39,885 bases of DNA from Komagataeibacter xylinus NBRC 15237 (GTDB taxonomy: Bacteria; Pseudomonadota; Alphaproteobacteria; Acetobacterales; Acetobacteraceae). Positions 1 to 7,950 of this stretch are shown one piece after another. The notes beneath the pieces were generated by a model. It was not told the DNA's origin. It worked only from the letters and a program-made list of their open reading frames with translations, and ran no database searches. Position 1 is the stretch's first letter. The number at the start of each line of letters is the position of its first letter. Position numbers and translations under genes: made by a program. The DNA is taken from the NCBI RefSeq assembly GCF_001571345.1, contig NZ_BCTP01000028.1:1-39885 (forward strand). Direction: 5' to 3'.

Positions 1-114
1 CTGCTCGATAATTTTTATTACAATTACCTGCGCGCGATACCATATTTATTTATAATCCGTATGAACAATCTATGCCAAATTTTTTCGTGAATTTCATATT
101 CATCGGAAAATGTA

Positions 115-137
115 AACCAGAATATCTGGGTTTTTTT
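115..137 (+). terminator. Rho-independent terminator of a gene left of the window
   Basis: CCAGA (117-121) and TCTGG (125-129) form a short stem with a three-base loop, followed by G and seven T residues on the plus strand. No plus-strand gene precedes it in the window, so it probably ends a transcript that starts to the left. The stem is only five pairs, so confidence is moderate. Confidence 0.45.
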
Positions 138-161
138 AAAGAAATAAAAAATCAATAGAAT

Positions 162-192
162 AAACGGGCGTTTTTTAACACAACGCCCGTTT
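162..192. terminator. Bidirectional terminator behind the sugar permease
   Basis: An 11-bp perfect inverted repeat (162-172 with 182-192, core ACGGGCG/CGCCCGT) encloses a nine-base loop. Read on the minus strand it follows the permease stop codon by about 30 bases and ends in TTTATT. Read on the plus strand it ends in TTTTG. It is best placed as the terminator of the minus-strand permease gene and may also stop transcription coming from the left. The rest of bases 1-223 is AT-rich and shows no gene. Confidence 0.7.
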
Positions 193-223
193 TGTCATGT
201 GGCAGGCATGGGCAGTACCTGGA

Positions 224-1702
224 TTATTCCTCTTCCTCCACGATCGCGGTGCTGCCGCGCGTGGGGCGGAAGCGGCCTTCACGCAGTGCCTCCTCGATAT
301 CCTCAAGCGAGGCGCCGCGCGTTTCGGGCACCATGAAATACACGAACAGCACCGAAAGCAGGTTCACCCCGGCATAGAACCACATGGTGCCGCCCAGCGT
401 GATCTTGGAGACCAGCGTCAGCGCCGTGCTGGTCACCAGCAGGTCACTGCCCCACAGCATGGCCGAATGCAGGCTGGTGGCGTTGCCGCGCATGGACAGC
501 GGGAACATTTCGGCACCGAGCAGCCAGCCCACTACCTGAATGCCACCGGCGTTGAACACCATGAACAGCAGCATGAACACAATGATCAGCCAACTGCCCA
601 TGCTGCCCGGCTCCGGGTGGGCGAGGAACATGATGCCCAGCCCGATCAGGCTCAGCACGCTGCCCGGCCCCATGACCAGCACAAGGCGGCGGCGGCCGAT
701 GCGGTCGACAATGTTCGAGCCCAGCACGGTCATGACCAGATAGATGATGGAAATGCCGATGCTGGCCATCAGCGCCGAGGAACTGCCAAAGCCTGCATCC
801 GACAGGAAGGTCGGCGCATAGTAGATCATCATCTCCAGCCCGCCTGCCTGCGTGAAGAAGGCAACGCCAAGGGCGGCCACGAGTGCGGGGCGCACCCAGG
901 GCTGGCGGATGCCGCGCCAGCCCGTATCGCGCGGGTCGGTCTCCTCATTGGCGTTGGCGTGGATGCGGCGCATCTCGCGGCGGATCTCGCGCTCGGAGGT
1001 GCGGATGCGCTGGAGCTGCTCAAGGGCGGAATCAAGGCTTTCATGCTCCGCCGCCCAGCGCGGGCTCTTGGGCAGGAAGAACATGGAGATGAACACGCCC
1101 GCTGCCGGAATGGCCGCAATGGCCACCATCGGCCGCCAGCCCCAGGCATCACGCGCGGCAAAGCCTATGATATTGGCGGCAAAGATGCCGATGCCGATGG
1201 CGATGTTGAACATCGTGACCATGTGGCCGCGCTTGTGCGCGGGGGCGAGTTCCGAGATGTACATCGGCACCACCTGCGTGGAGCCGCCGACGGCAAGCCC
1301 AAGGAACACGCGCGCAGCGATGAGCGTATAGACATCGGGTGAAAACGCGCAGGCCAGTGCGCCAAGCATGAACACCGCCGTGACGATCATGACCGATTTG
1401 CGCCGGCCGTAATGCTCCGACAGCCAGCCGGTGAGCAGCGAGCCAAGCACCGCGCCCGCCAGAATGGCGGAGGCCACCATCTCCTGCAGGAAGCTGCTGA
1501 GATGGAAATCACGCGTAATGAGCAAAAGCGCGCCCGATACGATGCCGGTATCGTAACCATAGAGGCCGCCACAGATTGCGGCCACGATGGCTGCGAGCCA
1601 CAGGGTCTTGAGCGCGTTGGGTGAAATCTCGATCTGCGACAGATCGGGTAACGGTTCGGTGGGCTGCTGGGTGGTCTGGGTTGGGGGGGACTGGGTATTC
1701 AT
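224..1702 (-). CDS. Sugar porter family MFS permease
   Basis: A 492-residue member of the major facilitator sugar porter family, an inner-membrane proton symporter for a hexose or polyol. Visible family marks are GYDTGIVSGALL in the first helix, HYGRRKSVM in the first cytoplasmic loop, LPKSPRW after helix 6, DRIGRRRL between helices 8 and 9, and PETRGASLEDIE after helix 12. Twelve hydrophobic segments are apparent. An in-frame ATG lies 12 codons upstream (1738), but the ATG at 1702 follows the purine-rich AAGGAAGGAAAAGG and is preferred. The substrate cannot be told from sequence. It lies downstream of selO on the same strand, with about 60 bases between them. Confidence 0.88.
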   Translation of the reverse strand: MNTQSPPTQTTQQPTEPLPDLSQIEISPNALKTLWLAAIVAAICGGLYGYDTGIVSGALLLITRDFHLSSFLQEMVASAILAGAVLGSLLTGWLSEHYGRRKSVMIVTAVFMLGALACAFSPDVYTLIAARVFLGLAVGGSTQVVPMYISELAPAHKRGHMVTMFNIAIGIGIFAANIIGFAARDAWGWRPMVAIAAIPAAGVFISMFFLPKSPRWAAEHESLDSALEQLQRIRTSEREIRREMRRIHANANEETDPRDTGWRGIRQPWVRPALVAALGVAFFTQAGGLEMMIYYAPTFLSDAGFGSSSALMASIGISIIYLVMTVLGSNIVDRIGRRRLVLVMGPGSVLSLIGLGIMFLAHPEPGSMGSWLIIVFMLLFMVFNAGGIQVVGWLLGAEMFPLSMRGNATSLHSAMLWGSDLLVTSTALTLVSKITLGGTMWFYAGVNLLSVLFVYFMVPETRGASLEDIEEALREGRFRPTRGSTAIVEEEE

Positions 1703-1765
1703 GCGGGTGCCTTTTCCTTCCTTATTGTTATAATTCATCCGTATCGGCCCGGTTCCCTCGCGGGG

Positions 1766-3202
1766 TCAGCCTGCCCCACGGTGGGGCTTGGATAGCGCGG
1801 CCTTCATGCGGGCAATGTGCCCCATGGTGGCGTGCAGGCCGCTCCAGTCATCGGCCGTGGCGATGGGCTGCCACAGGGCTTCCACGGTTTCGACCGGCAT
1901 CAGGCACGCCGCCCCGTCATTGAAATAGGGGTGCGACAGGTCACAGCCTGACACGGGCTCATGCTCCATGAGCGCGCCCTGCACGGGGCGGAAACTGTCC
2001 TGTGCATAAAAGGCTGCATGTGGCCCCGATACGGCCCGTTTCTGGCTCTTGGGACCACCATACCAGTCAAAAAACGGAAATTCAAACCCAATCTGGCTTT
2101 CTTCCATGAACGAGAACAGACATTCACGCAGATGTTGCGATGATTTTCTTGAAATTTCATTGACGCCGAGCCGGTTTAATACAGAAATATCAAGGAATCT
2201 TTCATATCGATCCCAGAAGTCATCAAAAATACTTTGAATTTTCTCAAGTGACGAAAGCGCGATCAGGCACTCTCCCAGCCGGGCCACGTTCCACATCATC
2301 GCCTCGGGCTGCCGGCCATAGGCATACAGGCCCGAATGGTCGAAATAGGCGGCGGTGAAACGGAGGTCGAAATGGGGCAGGAACCGCCATGGGCCGTAAT
2401 CGAAGCTCTCGCCGGTCAGATTAATGTTATCGGTATTGAGCACCCCGTGCACGAAGCCCGCCGTCATCCATTGCGCCGTCATCTCGGCCATGCGGGTGGT
2501 GGCGGCATCATAGAGTGCTGCCGCCGGGTCAGGTTCATTGGCAAGGTGGGGGTAATAGGTCTCGAGCACATAGGCTACGAGGTGTGCGAGGCTGGTCCTG
2601 TCATCATTGGCCACGAGGCGCTGGAACGTGCCGATGCGGATGTGCGAATGGCTGAGCCGCGCCAGCACGCATGACCGCGTGGGCGATGGCTCGTCGCCCC
2701 GGTGCAGGGCCTCGCCGGTTTCGATCACGCTCAATGTGCGCGAGGTGCGCACGCCCATCGCATCAAGCCGTTCGCTGGCCAGGATTTCACGCACGCCGCC
2801 CTTGAGCGTCAGTCTCCCGTCGCCCCCGCGTGACCAGGGCGTGGTGCCGCTGCCCTTGGTGCCGATATCAAGCAGGCGGCCATCCACGCTGTCCATGAGT
2901 TGGGCGAACAGGAAGCCCCGCCCATCGCCAAGGTCGGGGTTGTACGACCGGAACTGATGGCCGTGATAGCGCAGGGCGAGTGGCTGGGGCAGTGAGCCGG
3001 GCAGGGGATCGAAATGACCGAAATGGCGGATCCATTCCGCATCCGCCAGCCCGTCAAGGCCGATGCGGGGCGACACATCATGATTGCGGTAGCGCAGGAT
3101 ATGGGCGGGGACGGAGGCGGCTTGCACCACGTCATAGAATTCATCGCCGAGGCGGCTGTGATGGGTGGCGGGGGCGTAGCAATCGGAGAAGGGCATTTTC
3201 AT
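1766..3202 (-). CDS. selO: Protein adenylyltransferase SelO (YdiU/UPF0061)
   Basis: A 478-residue pseudokinase-fold enzyme of the SelO family, which transfers AMP from ATP to Ser, Thr or Tyr of target proteins and is linked to redox stress. The family blocks are clear: GTKGSGTTPWSRGGDGR near residues 114-130, KGGVREIL just after, and HGVLNTDN at 252-259 followed by SFDYGP, which hold the catalytic and metal-binding Asp residues. The length equals that of E. coli YdiU. No C-terminal Cys or selenocysteine extension like that of the mitochondrial form is seen. Two start codons lie six bases apart (3202 and 3196), and neither has a strong ribosome binding site. The next gene upstream, on the same strand, ends 20 bases away. 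Confidence 0.9.
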   Translation of the reverse strand: MKMPFSDCYAPATHHSRLGDEFYDVVQAASVPAHILRYRNHDVSPRIGLDGLADAEWIRHFGHFDPLPGSLPQPLALRYHGHQFRSYNPDLGDGRGFLFAQLMDSVDGRLLDIGTKGSGTTPWSRGGDGRLTLKGGVREILASERLDAMGVRTSRTLSVIETGEALHRGDEPSPTRSCVLARLSHSHIRIGTFQRLVANDDRTSLAHLVAYVLETYYPHLANEPDPAAALYDAATTRMAEMTAQWMTAGFVHGVLNTDNINLTGESFDYGPWRFLPHFDLRFTAAYFDHSGLYAYGRQPEAMMWNVARLGECLIALSSLEKIQSIFDDFWDRYERFLDISVLNRLGVNEISRKSSQHLRECLFSFMEESQIGFEFPFFDWYGGPKSQKRAVSGPHAAFYAQDSFRPVQGALMEHEPVSGCDLSHPYFNDGAACLMPVETVEALWQPIATADDWSGLHATMGHIARMKAALSKPHRGAG

Positions 3203-3221
3203 CTACTTTACGGGTGATAAC

Positions 3222-4283
3222 TTATTGTTCCTGATCCGCATCGAGCACGGGCAGGTCGAGGGAAAAGGATGCATGGTTTTGCAGGCAGGAGGCAATTTCC
3301 CGCCTGGATACATCGCCCAGCGTGGCCGGTGACCAGCGCGGCGCGTTGTCCTTGTCGATCAGGCGCGCGCGCACGCCCTCGGCAAAATCGGGGCGGCGGA
3401 GCAACTGGCAGATGAGCTGGAATTCCTGCTCCAGCACATGGTCAAGGTCGGGCAGGGCGCGGGCTGCATGATAGGCGGCAAAGGTGATGCACAGCGAGAA
3501 CGGGCACGCCCCCCGCAGGGCGGCCAGGTCAGCCTGCGCCCACGGGGCCGGATGGGCCTGGAGCCGTGCCATGACCGTCGCCACGTCCGGTGCGCCATAG
3601 ACCGGGGCGATGGTGGCGGTGTCCGGGCCGCCATCAAGGGCAGGGCAGGGCGGCAGGCTGTCCATCACCTGCCCCGCGGGCCTGTGGGTGAGTGCGTGCC
3701 TTATGGTTTCAAGCTGGCCGGAGGGGGCCTGCCGGTCTGCAAAGCCCGCGGCAATGGCCATGGTGGCGTTCATGCGCCCGCCGGTCAGGGCAAGGCGCAG
3801 TCCGCTCAGCCCCGGCGCGCGCGACAGCAGGTAGGAGCCGCCAGCATCCGGCGTCAGCGCAATGGCGTTCTCGGGCATGGCCACGCAGGCGCGCTCGGTC
3901 ACGATGCGGTGGCGCACATGGCCGCCAAGCCCCACGCCGCCGCCCATGCAGATCCCGTCAAGGAACGAGACAACCGGCTTGGGGTAGCCTGCCAGCATCG
4001 AGGCCAGCCGGTAGCTGTGGCGAAAGGGTTGTGTTGCCGCCTCGACCCCATGCTCGCCCAGCAGGGCGCGGATGGCGCGGATATCGCCGCCCGCGCAGAA
4101 AGCGCGGGGACTGGTGCTGTCAAGCAGCACGGTTTCAATCCGTGGGTCGTGACGCCACGCATGCACTGTAGCGGCAAGGTGGTTGATCATGTTCAGGTTC
4201 AGGGCGTTGAGGGCCTCGGGGCGGGCAAGCGTGATGCGGCCGAGTGCGCCCTGCACGGTGGTCTGGATCGGTTCGGGGGGCAC
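3222..4283 (-). CDS. 3-hydroxyisobutyryl-CoA hydrolase (enoyl-CoA hydratase/isomerase family)
   Basis: A crotonase-fold protein of 353 residues, the size of HIBCH-type hydrolases, which release 3-hydroxyisobutyrate from its CoA ester in valine breakdown. FCAGGDIRAI and ICMGGGVGLGG form the oxyanion-hole segments, and MPENAIALTPDAGG matches the family block carrying the catalytic acid (usually MPE(T/N)xIGLxPD). The reading frame is open from a TTG at 4319, but the GTG at 4283 has AAAGGA eight bases before it and is the better start. It diverges from the flavin reductase. No other valine degradation gene is in the window, so the pathway role rests on family alone; a general enoyl-CoA hydratase is the alternative. 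Confidence 0.82.
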   Translation of the reverse strand: MPPEPIQTTVQGALGRITLARPEALNALNLNMINHLAATVHAWRHDPRIETVLLDSTSPRAFCAGGDIRAIRALLGEHGVEAATQPFRHSYRLASMLAGYPKPVVSFLDGICMGGGVGLGGHVRHRIVTERACVAMPENAIALTPDAGGSYLLSRAPGLSGLRLALTGGRMNATMAIAAGFADRQAPSGQLETIRHALTHRPAGQVMDSLPPCPALDGGPDTATIAPVYGAPDVATVMARLQAHPAPWAQADLAALRGACPFSLCITFAAYHAARALPDLDHVLEQEFQLICQLLRRPDFAEGVRARLIDKDNAPRWSPATLGDVSRREIASCLQNHASFSLDLPVLDADQEQ

Positions 4284-4409
4284 GGATTGCGTCCTTTCAT
4301 GTGGTTTTGCGGTATTCAACGAGGGTAGAATGCGCTACCTCCGCTGCTGTCCGGCGTCACGGCTGCGTGCGGACTACAGGCATGCACAGTTACCGAAGGC
4401 ACAAGCACC

Positions 4410-4904
4410 ATGGGGATTGACGCCCTCACCTTTCGCAACGCCATGGCCCGCCTTGGCGCGGCCGTAAATGTTGTCACGACGGGAACACTTGATGACCCGG
4501 CGGGTTTTACCGCATCCGCCGTGTGTTCGGTGACCGATACGCCGCCCACGGTTCTGGTCTGCCTCAACCGCAACTCCCGCGTGCGCGACCGTTTTCGGGT
4601 GGATGCGGCCATGTGCATCAACGTGCTCGCCGCTGACCAGCAGGACATATCGGGCGTGTTCGCAAGCCCGCTCGAGCAGGCCGAACGCTTTCGCGCCGGC
4701 CATTGGGATACGCTGACCACAGGTGCGCCCGTGCTGAACGAGGCGGTGCTGTCGCTTGACTGCCGCATCGAGCGGATTGTGGAGGTCGGCACCCACAGCG
4801 TCATGTTCGGCGCGGTGGAAAGCCTGCGCAATTCCAGCCCCCGTGGCGGGCTGGTCTATTTCAACCGCAGCTATCACATGCTGCCTCACGCGCCGGGCGA
4901 ATAA
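4410..4904 (+). CDS. Flavin reductase domain protein (RutF/HpaC type)
   Basis: A 164-residue protein filling one flavin reductase-like domain. It probably uses NAD(P)H to reduce free FMN or FAD for a partner monooxygenase. Typical stretches are AVNVVTTG, GFTASAVCSVTDTPPTVLVC with the FMN-contacting region, CINVLA, and the closing LVYFNRSYH. The ATG at 4410 has GAAGG ten bases upstream. No monooxygenase is adjacent, so its partner is unknown. It diverges from the CoA hydrolase across about 125 bases and is followed five bases after its stop by a copy of the dispersed hairpin repeat. Confidence 0.85.
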   Translation: MGIDALTFRNAMARLGAAVNVVTTGTLDDPAGFTASAVCSVTDTPPTVLVCLNRNSRVRDRFRVDAAMCINVLAADQQDISGVFASPLEQAERFRAGHWDTLTTGAPVLNEAVLSLDCRIERIVEVGTHSVMFGAVESLRNSSPRGGLVYFNRSYHMLPHAPGE

Positions 4905-4908
4905 AATA

Positions 4909-5021
4909 CTGCCTGAAAACAACTCATTGATAAAAAATGATAAAAGTTTCTGGGTGCCGCCTTTTTTCAATAAGACGGCGTTCTTCTGAAGCTTTTTGAA
5001 AAAAGCTTCACCAAAAACTTC
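4909..5021. repeat. Dispersed two-hairpin repeat, copy 1
   Basis: The core (4942-5021) holds GGTGCCGCC hairpin, then GAAGCTTTTT...AAAAGCTTC hairpin, bounded by AAAAGTTTCTGG and CCAAAAACTT. An extension to the left (4909-4941) matches the right end of the full-length copy near 27700 and ends in CTGCCTGAAAA, a two-mismatch version of the terminal inverted repeat. It begins five bases after the flavin reductase stop codon. Confidence 0.85.
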
Positions 5022-5102
5022 TTACACTTCTTCATATTAAGAAAAAATCCAGCCTTTTGCCGCATGCACAGCAACAGCAACCCGGCAGGAGGAGCAGATG
5101 CC

Positions 5103-5234
5103 ATGAGACAGACCCCGCGCGCCCGCCCCCCGCAGGTTCCTGTCTTGACGCTGCGCGGGCTGATCTGGATACATGCGGGACTTGCCCTTTTCGTGGCCCT
5201 GATGGCCATGTGGGTGGATCACCTGCCGGACTGA
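5103..5234 (+). CDS. 43-residue predicted single-pass membrane protein
   Basis: A short open frame starting MRQTPRARPPQVP and ending VDHLPD. A basic, proline-rich N-terminus precedes one hydrophobic span of about 20 residues (GLIWIHAGLALFVALMAMW). AGGAGGAG lies just upstream of the ATG and supports translation. An ATG five bases earlier is in another frame and stops after two codons. It ends 61 bases before the Fur-family regulator on the same strand and may share its transcript. I do not recognise the family; a small membrane partner in metal homeostasis is possible from context only. Confidence 0.55.
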   Translation: MRQTPRARPPQVPVLTLRGLIWIHAGLALFVALMAMWVDHLPD

Positions 5235-5295
5235 CCGCCTGCCGGGGCACAGGGCAGGGTGGCTGGACCCCCGGCAACCGCACAGGAGCACAGCA

Positions 5296-5793
5296 GTGGC
5301 CCGCATGACACAGATGGCCGGAACCGGCCTGCCCGCAGGGACGGAGTCCCTGCTTGAGCAGGCTGCCAGCCTGTGCGCCGCGCGCGCGGTCAGGCTGACG
5401 GACATGCGCCGTCTGGTGCTTGGCCTGGTGCTGGCGGCCGAGCGGCCACTGGGTGCCTATGAACTGCTTGAGCAGATCCGTGCCAGCCGTGGCAAGCCGG
5501 TGGCGCCGCCCACGGTGTACCGGGCGCTGGATTTTCTGATGGAGCAGGGGCTGATCCACAAGATCGAGCGGCTTTCAGCCTTCGTGGGGTGCAGGCACAT
5601 GCTGGAATCGGGGCATGCCTGCCACGGCCATGTCCATGCGGCGCAGTTCCTGATCTGTAGCGCGTGCGGGCGTGTGACCGAGCTCGATGATCCCCATATC
5701 CTCAAGGCACTGCTTGAGGTGACGAAGGCGCGGGGCTTTACGGTGCGGCAGACCACCATCGAGGCCGAAGGCCTGTGCGCCGCGTGTGGCTGA
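5296..5793 (+). CDS. zur: Fur-family metalloregulator, Zur-like
   Basis: A 165-residue Fur-superfamily repressor. The N-terminal winged helix runs to about residue 90 and includes LTDMRRLVL and PTVYRALDFLMEQGLIHKIE, the recognition helix block. The C-terminal half has CHGHVHAAQFLICSACGRVTEL, with the conserved His and the CxxC structural zinc pair, and ends in CAACG, a second CxxC. The spacing and the closing CxxC resemble zinc-sensing Zur more than iron-sensing Fur. The start is GTG, with AGGAG seven bases upstream; an ATG at 5305 would lie too far from that site. No zinc transporter genes are in the window, so Zur rather than Fur or Mur is an inference. Confidence 0.8.
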   Translation: MARMTQMAGTGLPAGTESLLEQAASLCAARAVRLTDMRRLVLGLVLAAERPLGAYELLEQIRASRGKPVAPPTVYRALDFLMEQGLIHKIERLSAFVGCRHMLESGHACHGHVHAAQFLICSACGRVTELDDPHILKALLEVTKARGFTVRQTTIEAEGLCAACG

Positions 5794-5857
5794 GGGTGGT
5801 TGAATGGAGCAGGCGCGCCCCGAAGGGGGCGTGAGCCGGTATTGATGGGGCGGATGC

Positions 5858-6400
5858 ATGGGGCAGGAGCGCAAGGGCAGGATGTCAGGGCTGCCGCTCA
5901 TACCGACCGCTCCCCGGCACCCACGCCGCAGGCGGCCTGCGGCACCCCCCGCAGCACCGCCCGCGCCCACGGTCGCGCAGCCTGATCTGTTTGCCACGGC
6001 CACGACGGGCCGCCCGCATGCGCTGACCTATCTTGATGTTGCAGGGCTGGGGTTGACGGTCGTGCCGGTCCGTACCCTGCGCCCTGATGACGGGCCGGAT
6101 GGCTATCTTTACCACATCACCACGGCTGCCGGGATGGACATGCTGCGCGCGCGTGGCACGCTCCTGTTCTCGCCCCGTGCACCCCTGGCGCTGACAGAAC
6201 GCCCGGGCGTGCTGCCATGGCTCGCAAACATGATGGAAGTCATGGAATCGGACTGTGAAGCAGGGCATAGAGCGGATAGCCCTGTTGTTTTTAGGGTAAA
6301 ACGATTTGTCATTGACAGGCTGCTGGAACATGATCCCGACCGGACGCGAGAATATGGTGTATCGTTCTTTCTCCTGACCGGCCTCGCGCGGCAGGAATAA
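5858..6400 (+). CDS. Conserved-looking protein of unknown function (YHIT motif)
   Basis: A 180-residue protein I do not recognise with certainty. Residues 1-45 are rich in Pro, Arg and Ala and look disordered. The rest looks folded, with YLYHITTAAGMDMLRARG, LALTERPGVLPWLANMM and PVVFRVKRFVIDRLL. The YHIT...ML...G pattern recalls the first strand and helix of ADP-ribosyltransferase-like folds (KptA, DarT), but no full catalytic set can be assigned. An alternative ATG at 5882 would remove eight residues. It follows the Zur-like gene by 64 bases and precedes the second sugar permease by 44 bases, all on one strand. Confidence 0.6.
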   Translation: MGQERKGRMSGLPLIPTAPRHPRRRRPAAPPAAPPAPTVAQPDLFATATTGRPHALTYLDVAGLGLTVVPVRTLRPDDGPDGYLYHITTAAGMDMLRARGTLLFSPRAPLALTERPGVLPWLANMMEVMESDCEAGHRADSPVVFRVKRFVIDRLLEHDPDRTREYGVSFFLLTGLARQE

Positions 6401-6444
6401 TGTGATCACCGGCAACAAGAAAAATATAAAAGGACCGGATTTTA

Positions 6445-7860
6445 ATGGAAAATCAGCCCGCGCCCCCCGTATTTGATTCGGCACGGATGCGTACCCTCAT
6501 CATTGGTTGCCTTGCTGCGCTGGCGGGCCTCATGGCCGGGCTGGATATCGGGGTCATATCCGGTGCGCTCGACCTGCTTGCCGCCACCTTTCACGCAACG
6601 ACCTTCCAGCAGGAATGGATTGTCAGCGCCATGATGGGAGGTGCTGCCGCAGGCTCGCTGTGCGGGGGCTGGATGTCGCACCAGATCGGGCGCAAGCACG
6701 CGCTGCTGGTGGGGGCGGCCGTGTTCGTGGCAGGCTCGCTTGCCTGTGCGCTGGCATGGTCGATCCCGTCCATGATCGCAGGGCGGCTCATCATGGGGTT
6801 TGCCATCGGGGTGGCCGCGTTCACGGCGCCGCTCTACCTGTCCGAGATTGCAAGCGAGCAGGCGCGTGGCGCCATGATCTCGACCTACCAGCTCATGATT
6901 ACGGCGGGCATTTTCATCGCCTTCCTCAGCAACACCATGTTCAGCTATACGGGTAACTGGCGCGGCATGTTCGCCATTGCCGCCGTGCCGGGCGTGCTGT
7001 TCCTGATTGGCGTGCTGTTCCTGCCCTACAGCCCGCGCTGGCTCATGATGCGTGGCCGCCGCAAGGAAGCGCTGGAAGTGCTGGAAGACCTGCGCAACGA
7101 CAAAAGCGTGGCCATGCAGGAGATCCAGAACATCAGCCGCCAGTTGCAGCAGAAGCAGCGCGGCTGGAGCCTGCTGCGCAATAACAGCAACTTCCGCCGC
7201 TCCATCTTTCTGGGCATGACGCTGCAGGTCATGCAGCAGCTCGCGGGCGTGAACGTGGTGATGTACTACGCCCCCAAGATCTTCTCGCTTGCAGGCTATG
7301 TCGGCCCCGCGCAGATGTGGTGCACGGCCATGGTGGGGCTGGTGAACATGCTGGCCACCTTTATTGCCATCGGCCTTGTCGATCGCTGGGGGCGCAAGCC
7401 GATCCTGTACACGGGTTTCCTGATCATGGCCGTGGGCATGGGCAGCCTTGGCTTCATGCTCAACCGCCCGCATCTGGACCAGACGGAGCAGATCATCGCG
7501 GTGTTCATGCTGCTGATCTATATTTCCGGCTTCGCCATGTCGGCGGGTCCGCTGATGTGGGTGCTGTGCTCGGAGGTGCAGCCGCTGCAGGGGCGTGATC
7601 TTGGCATTTCCATCTCCACGCTCACCAACTGGATTGCCAACATGATCGTGGGCGCGAGCTTCCTGTCGCTGTTGCAGTGGATGGGCAATGGCCCGACCTT
7701 CTGGCTGTTTGCGGGGTTCAACCTGTTCTTCGTGCTGGTTACATGGCGCTTCATTCCCGAGACACGGGACATGTCGCTTGAAAAGATCGAGCAGCGCCTG
7801 ATGGCGGGCCTGCCGCTGCGCGAAATCGGGCAGGGCATACCGCTGCCGCAGGAGAAATAA
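6445..7860 (+). CDS. galP: Sugar porter MFS permease, galactose/glucose-proton symporter type
   Basis: A 471-residue permease of the GalP/XylE branch of the sugar porters, placed in the inner membrane with twelve helices. Family marks are GLDIGVISGAL in helix 1, HQIGRKHALL in the first loop, LPYSPRWLMMRGR after helix 6, QQLAGVNVVMYYAPKIF in helix 7, DRWGRKPIL, and PETRDMSLEKIEQ at the end. The QQ..G.N..MYY stretch is the sugar-contact region of this branch. AAAAGGA lies about ten bases upstream of the ATG. The exact sugar is not determinable. A hairpin repeat copy begins on the stop codon itself and fills the gap to the convergent folC. Confidence 0.87.
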   Translation: MENQPAPPVFDSARMRTLIIGCLAALAGLMAGLDIGVISGALDLLAATFHATTFQQEWIVSAMMGGAAAGSLCGGWMSHQIGRKHALLVGAAVFVAGSLACALAWSIPSMIAGRLIMGFAIGVAAFTAPLYLSEIASEQARGAMISTYQLMITAGIFIAFLSNTMFSYTGNWRGMFAIAAVPGVLFLIGVLFLPYSPRWLMMRGRRKEALEVLEDLRNDKSVAMQEIQNISRQLQQKQRGWSLLRNNSNFRRSIFLGMTLQVMQQLAGVNVVMYYAPKIFSLAGYVGPAQMWCTAMVGLVNMLATFIAIGLVDRWGRKPILYTGFLIMAVGMGSLGFMLNRPHLDQTEQIIAVFMLLIYISGFAMSAGPLMWVLCSEVQPLQGRDLGISISTLTNWIANMIVGASFLSLLQWMGNGPTFWLFAGFNLFFVLVTWRFIPETRDMSLEKIEQRLMAGLPLREIGQGIPLPQEK

Positions 7861-7942
7861 AAAGTTTCCGGGCGCCGCCTTTTTTCAATAAAGGCGGCGT
7901 TCTTCTTGAAACGTTTTGAAAAAAGCTTCACCAGAAACGCTT
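7860..7942. repeat. Dispersed two-hairpin repeat, copy 2
   Basis: The copy begins at the last base of the galP stop codon with AAAAAGTTTCCGGG, then GCGCCGCC...GGCGGCG hairpin and a decayed second hairpin (GAAACGTTTTG...AAGCTTC), ending ACCAGAAACGCTT. It fills nearly the whole gap between the convergent galP and folC stop codons. Confidence 0.85.
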
Positions 7943-7950
7943 ATCCGTTT

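Noticed and set aside
197-1342. Long plus-strand open frame of 381 codons opposite the sugar permease
   Set aside because: It is His-, Ala- and Gln-rich with no recognisable motif and lies antisense to a clear permease; high GC makes such frames common.
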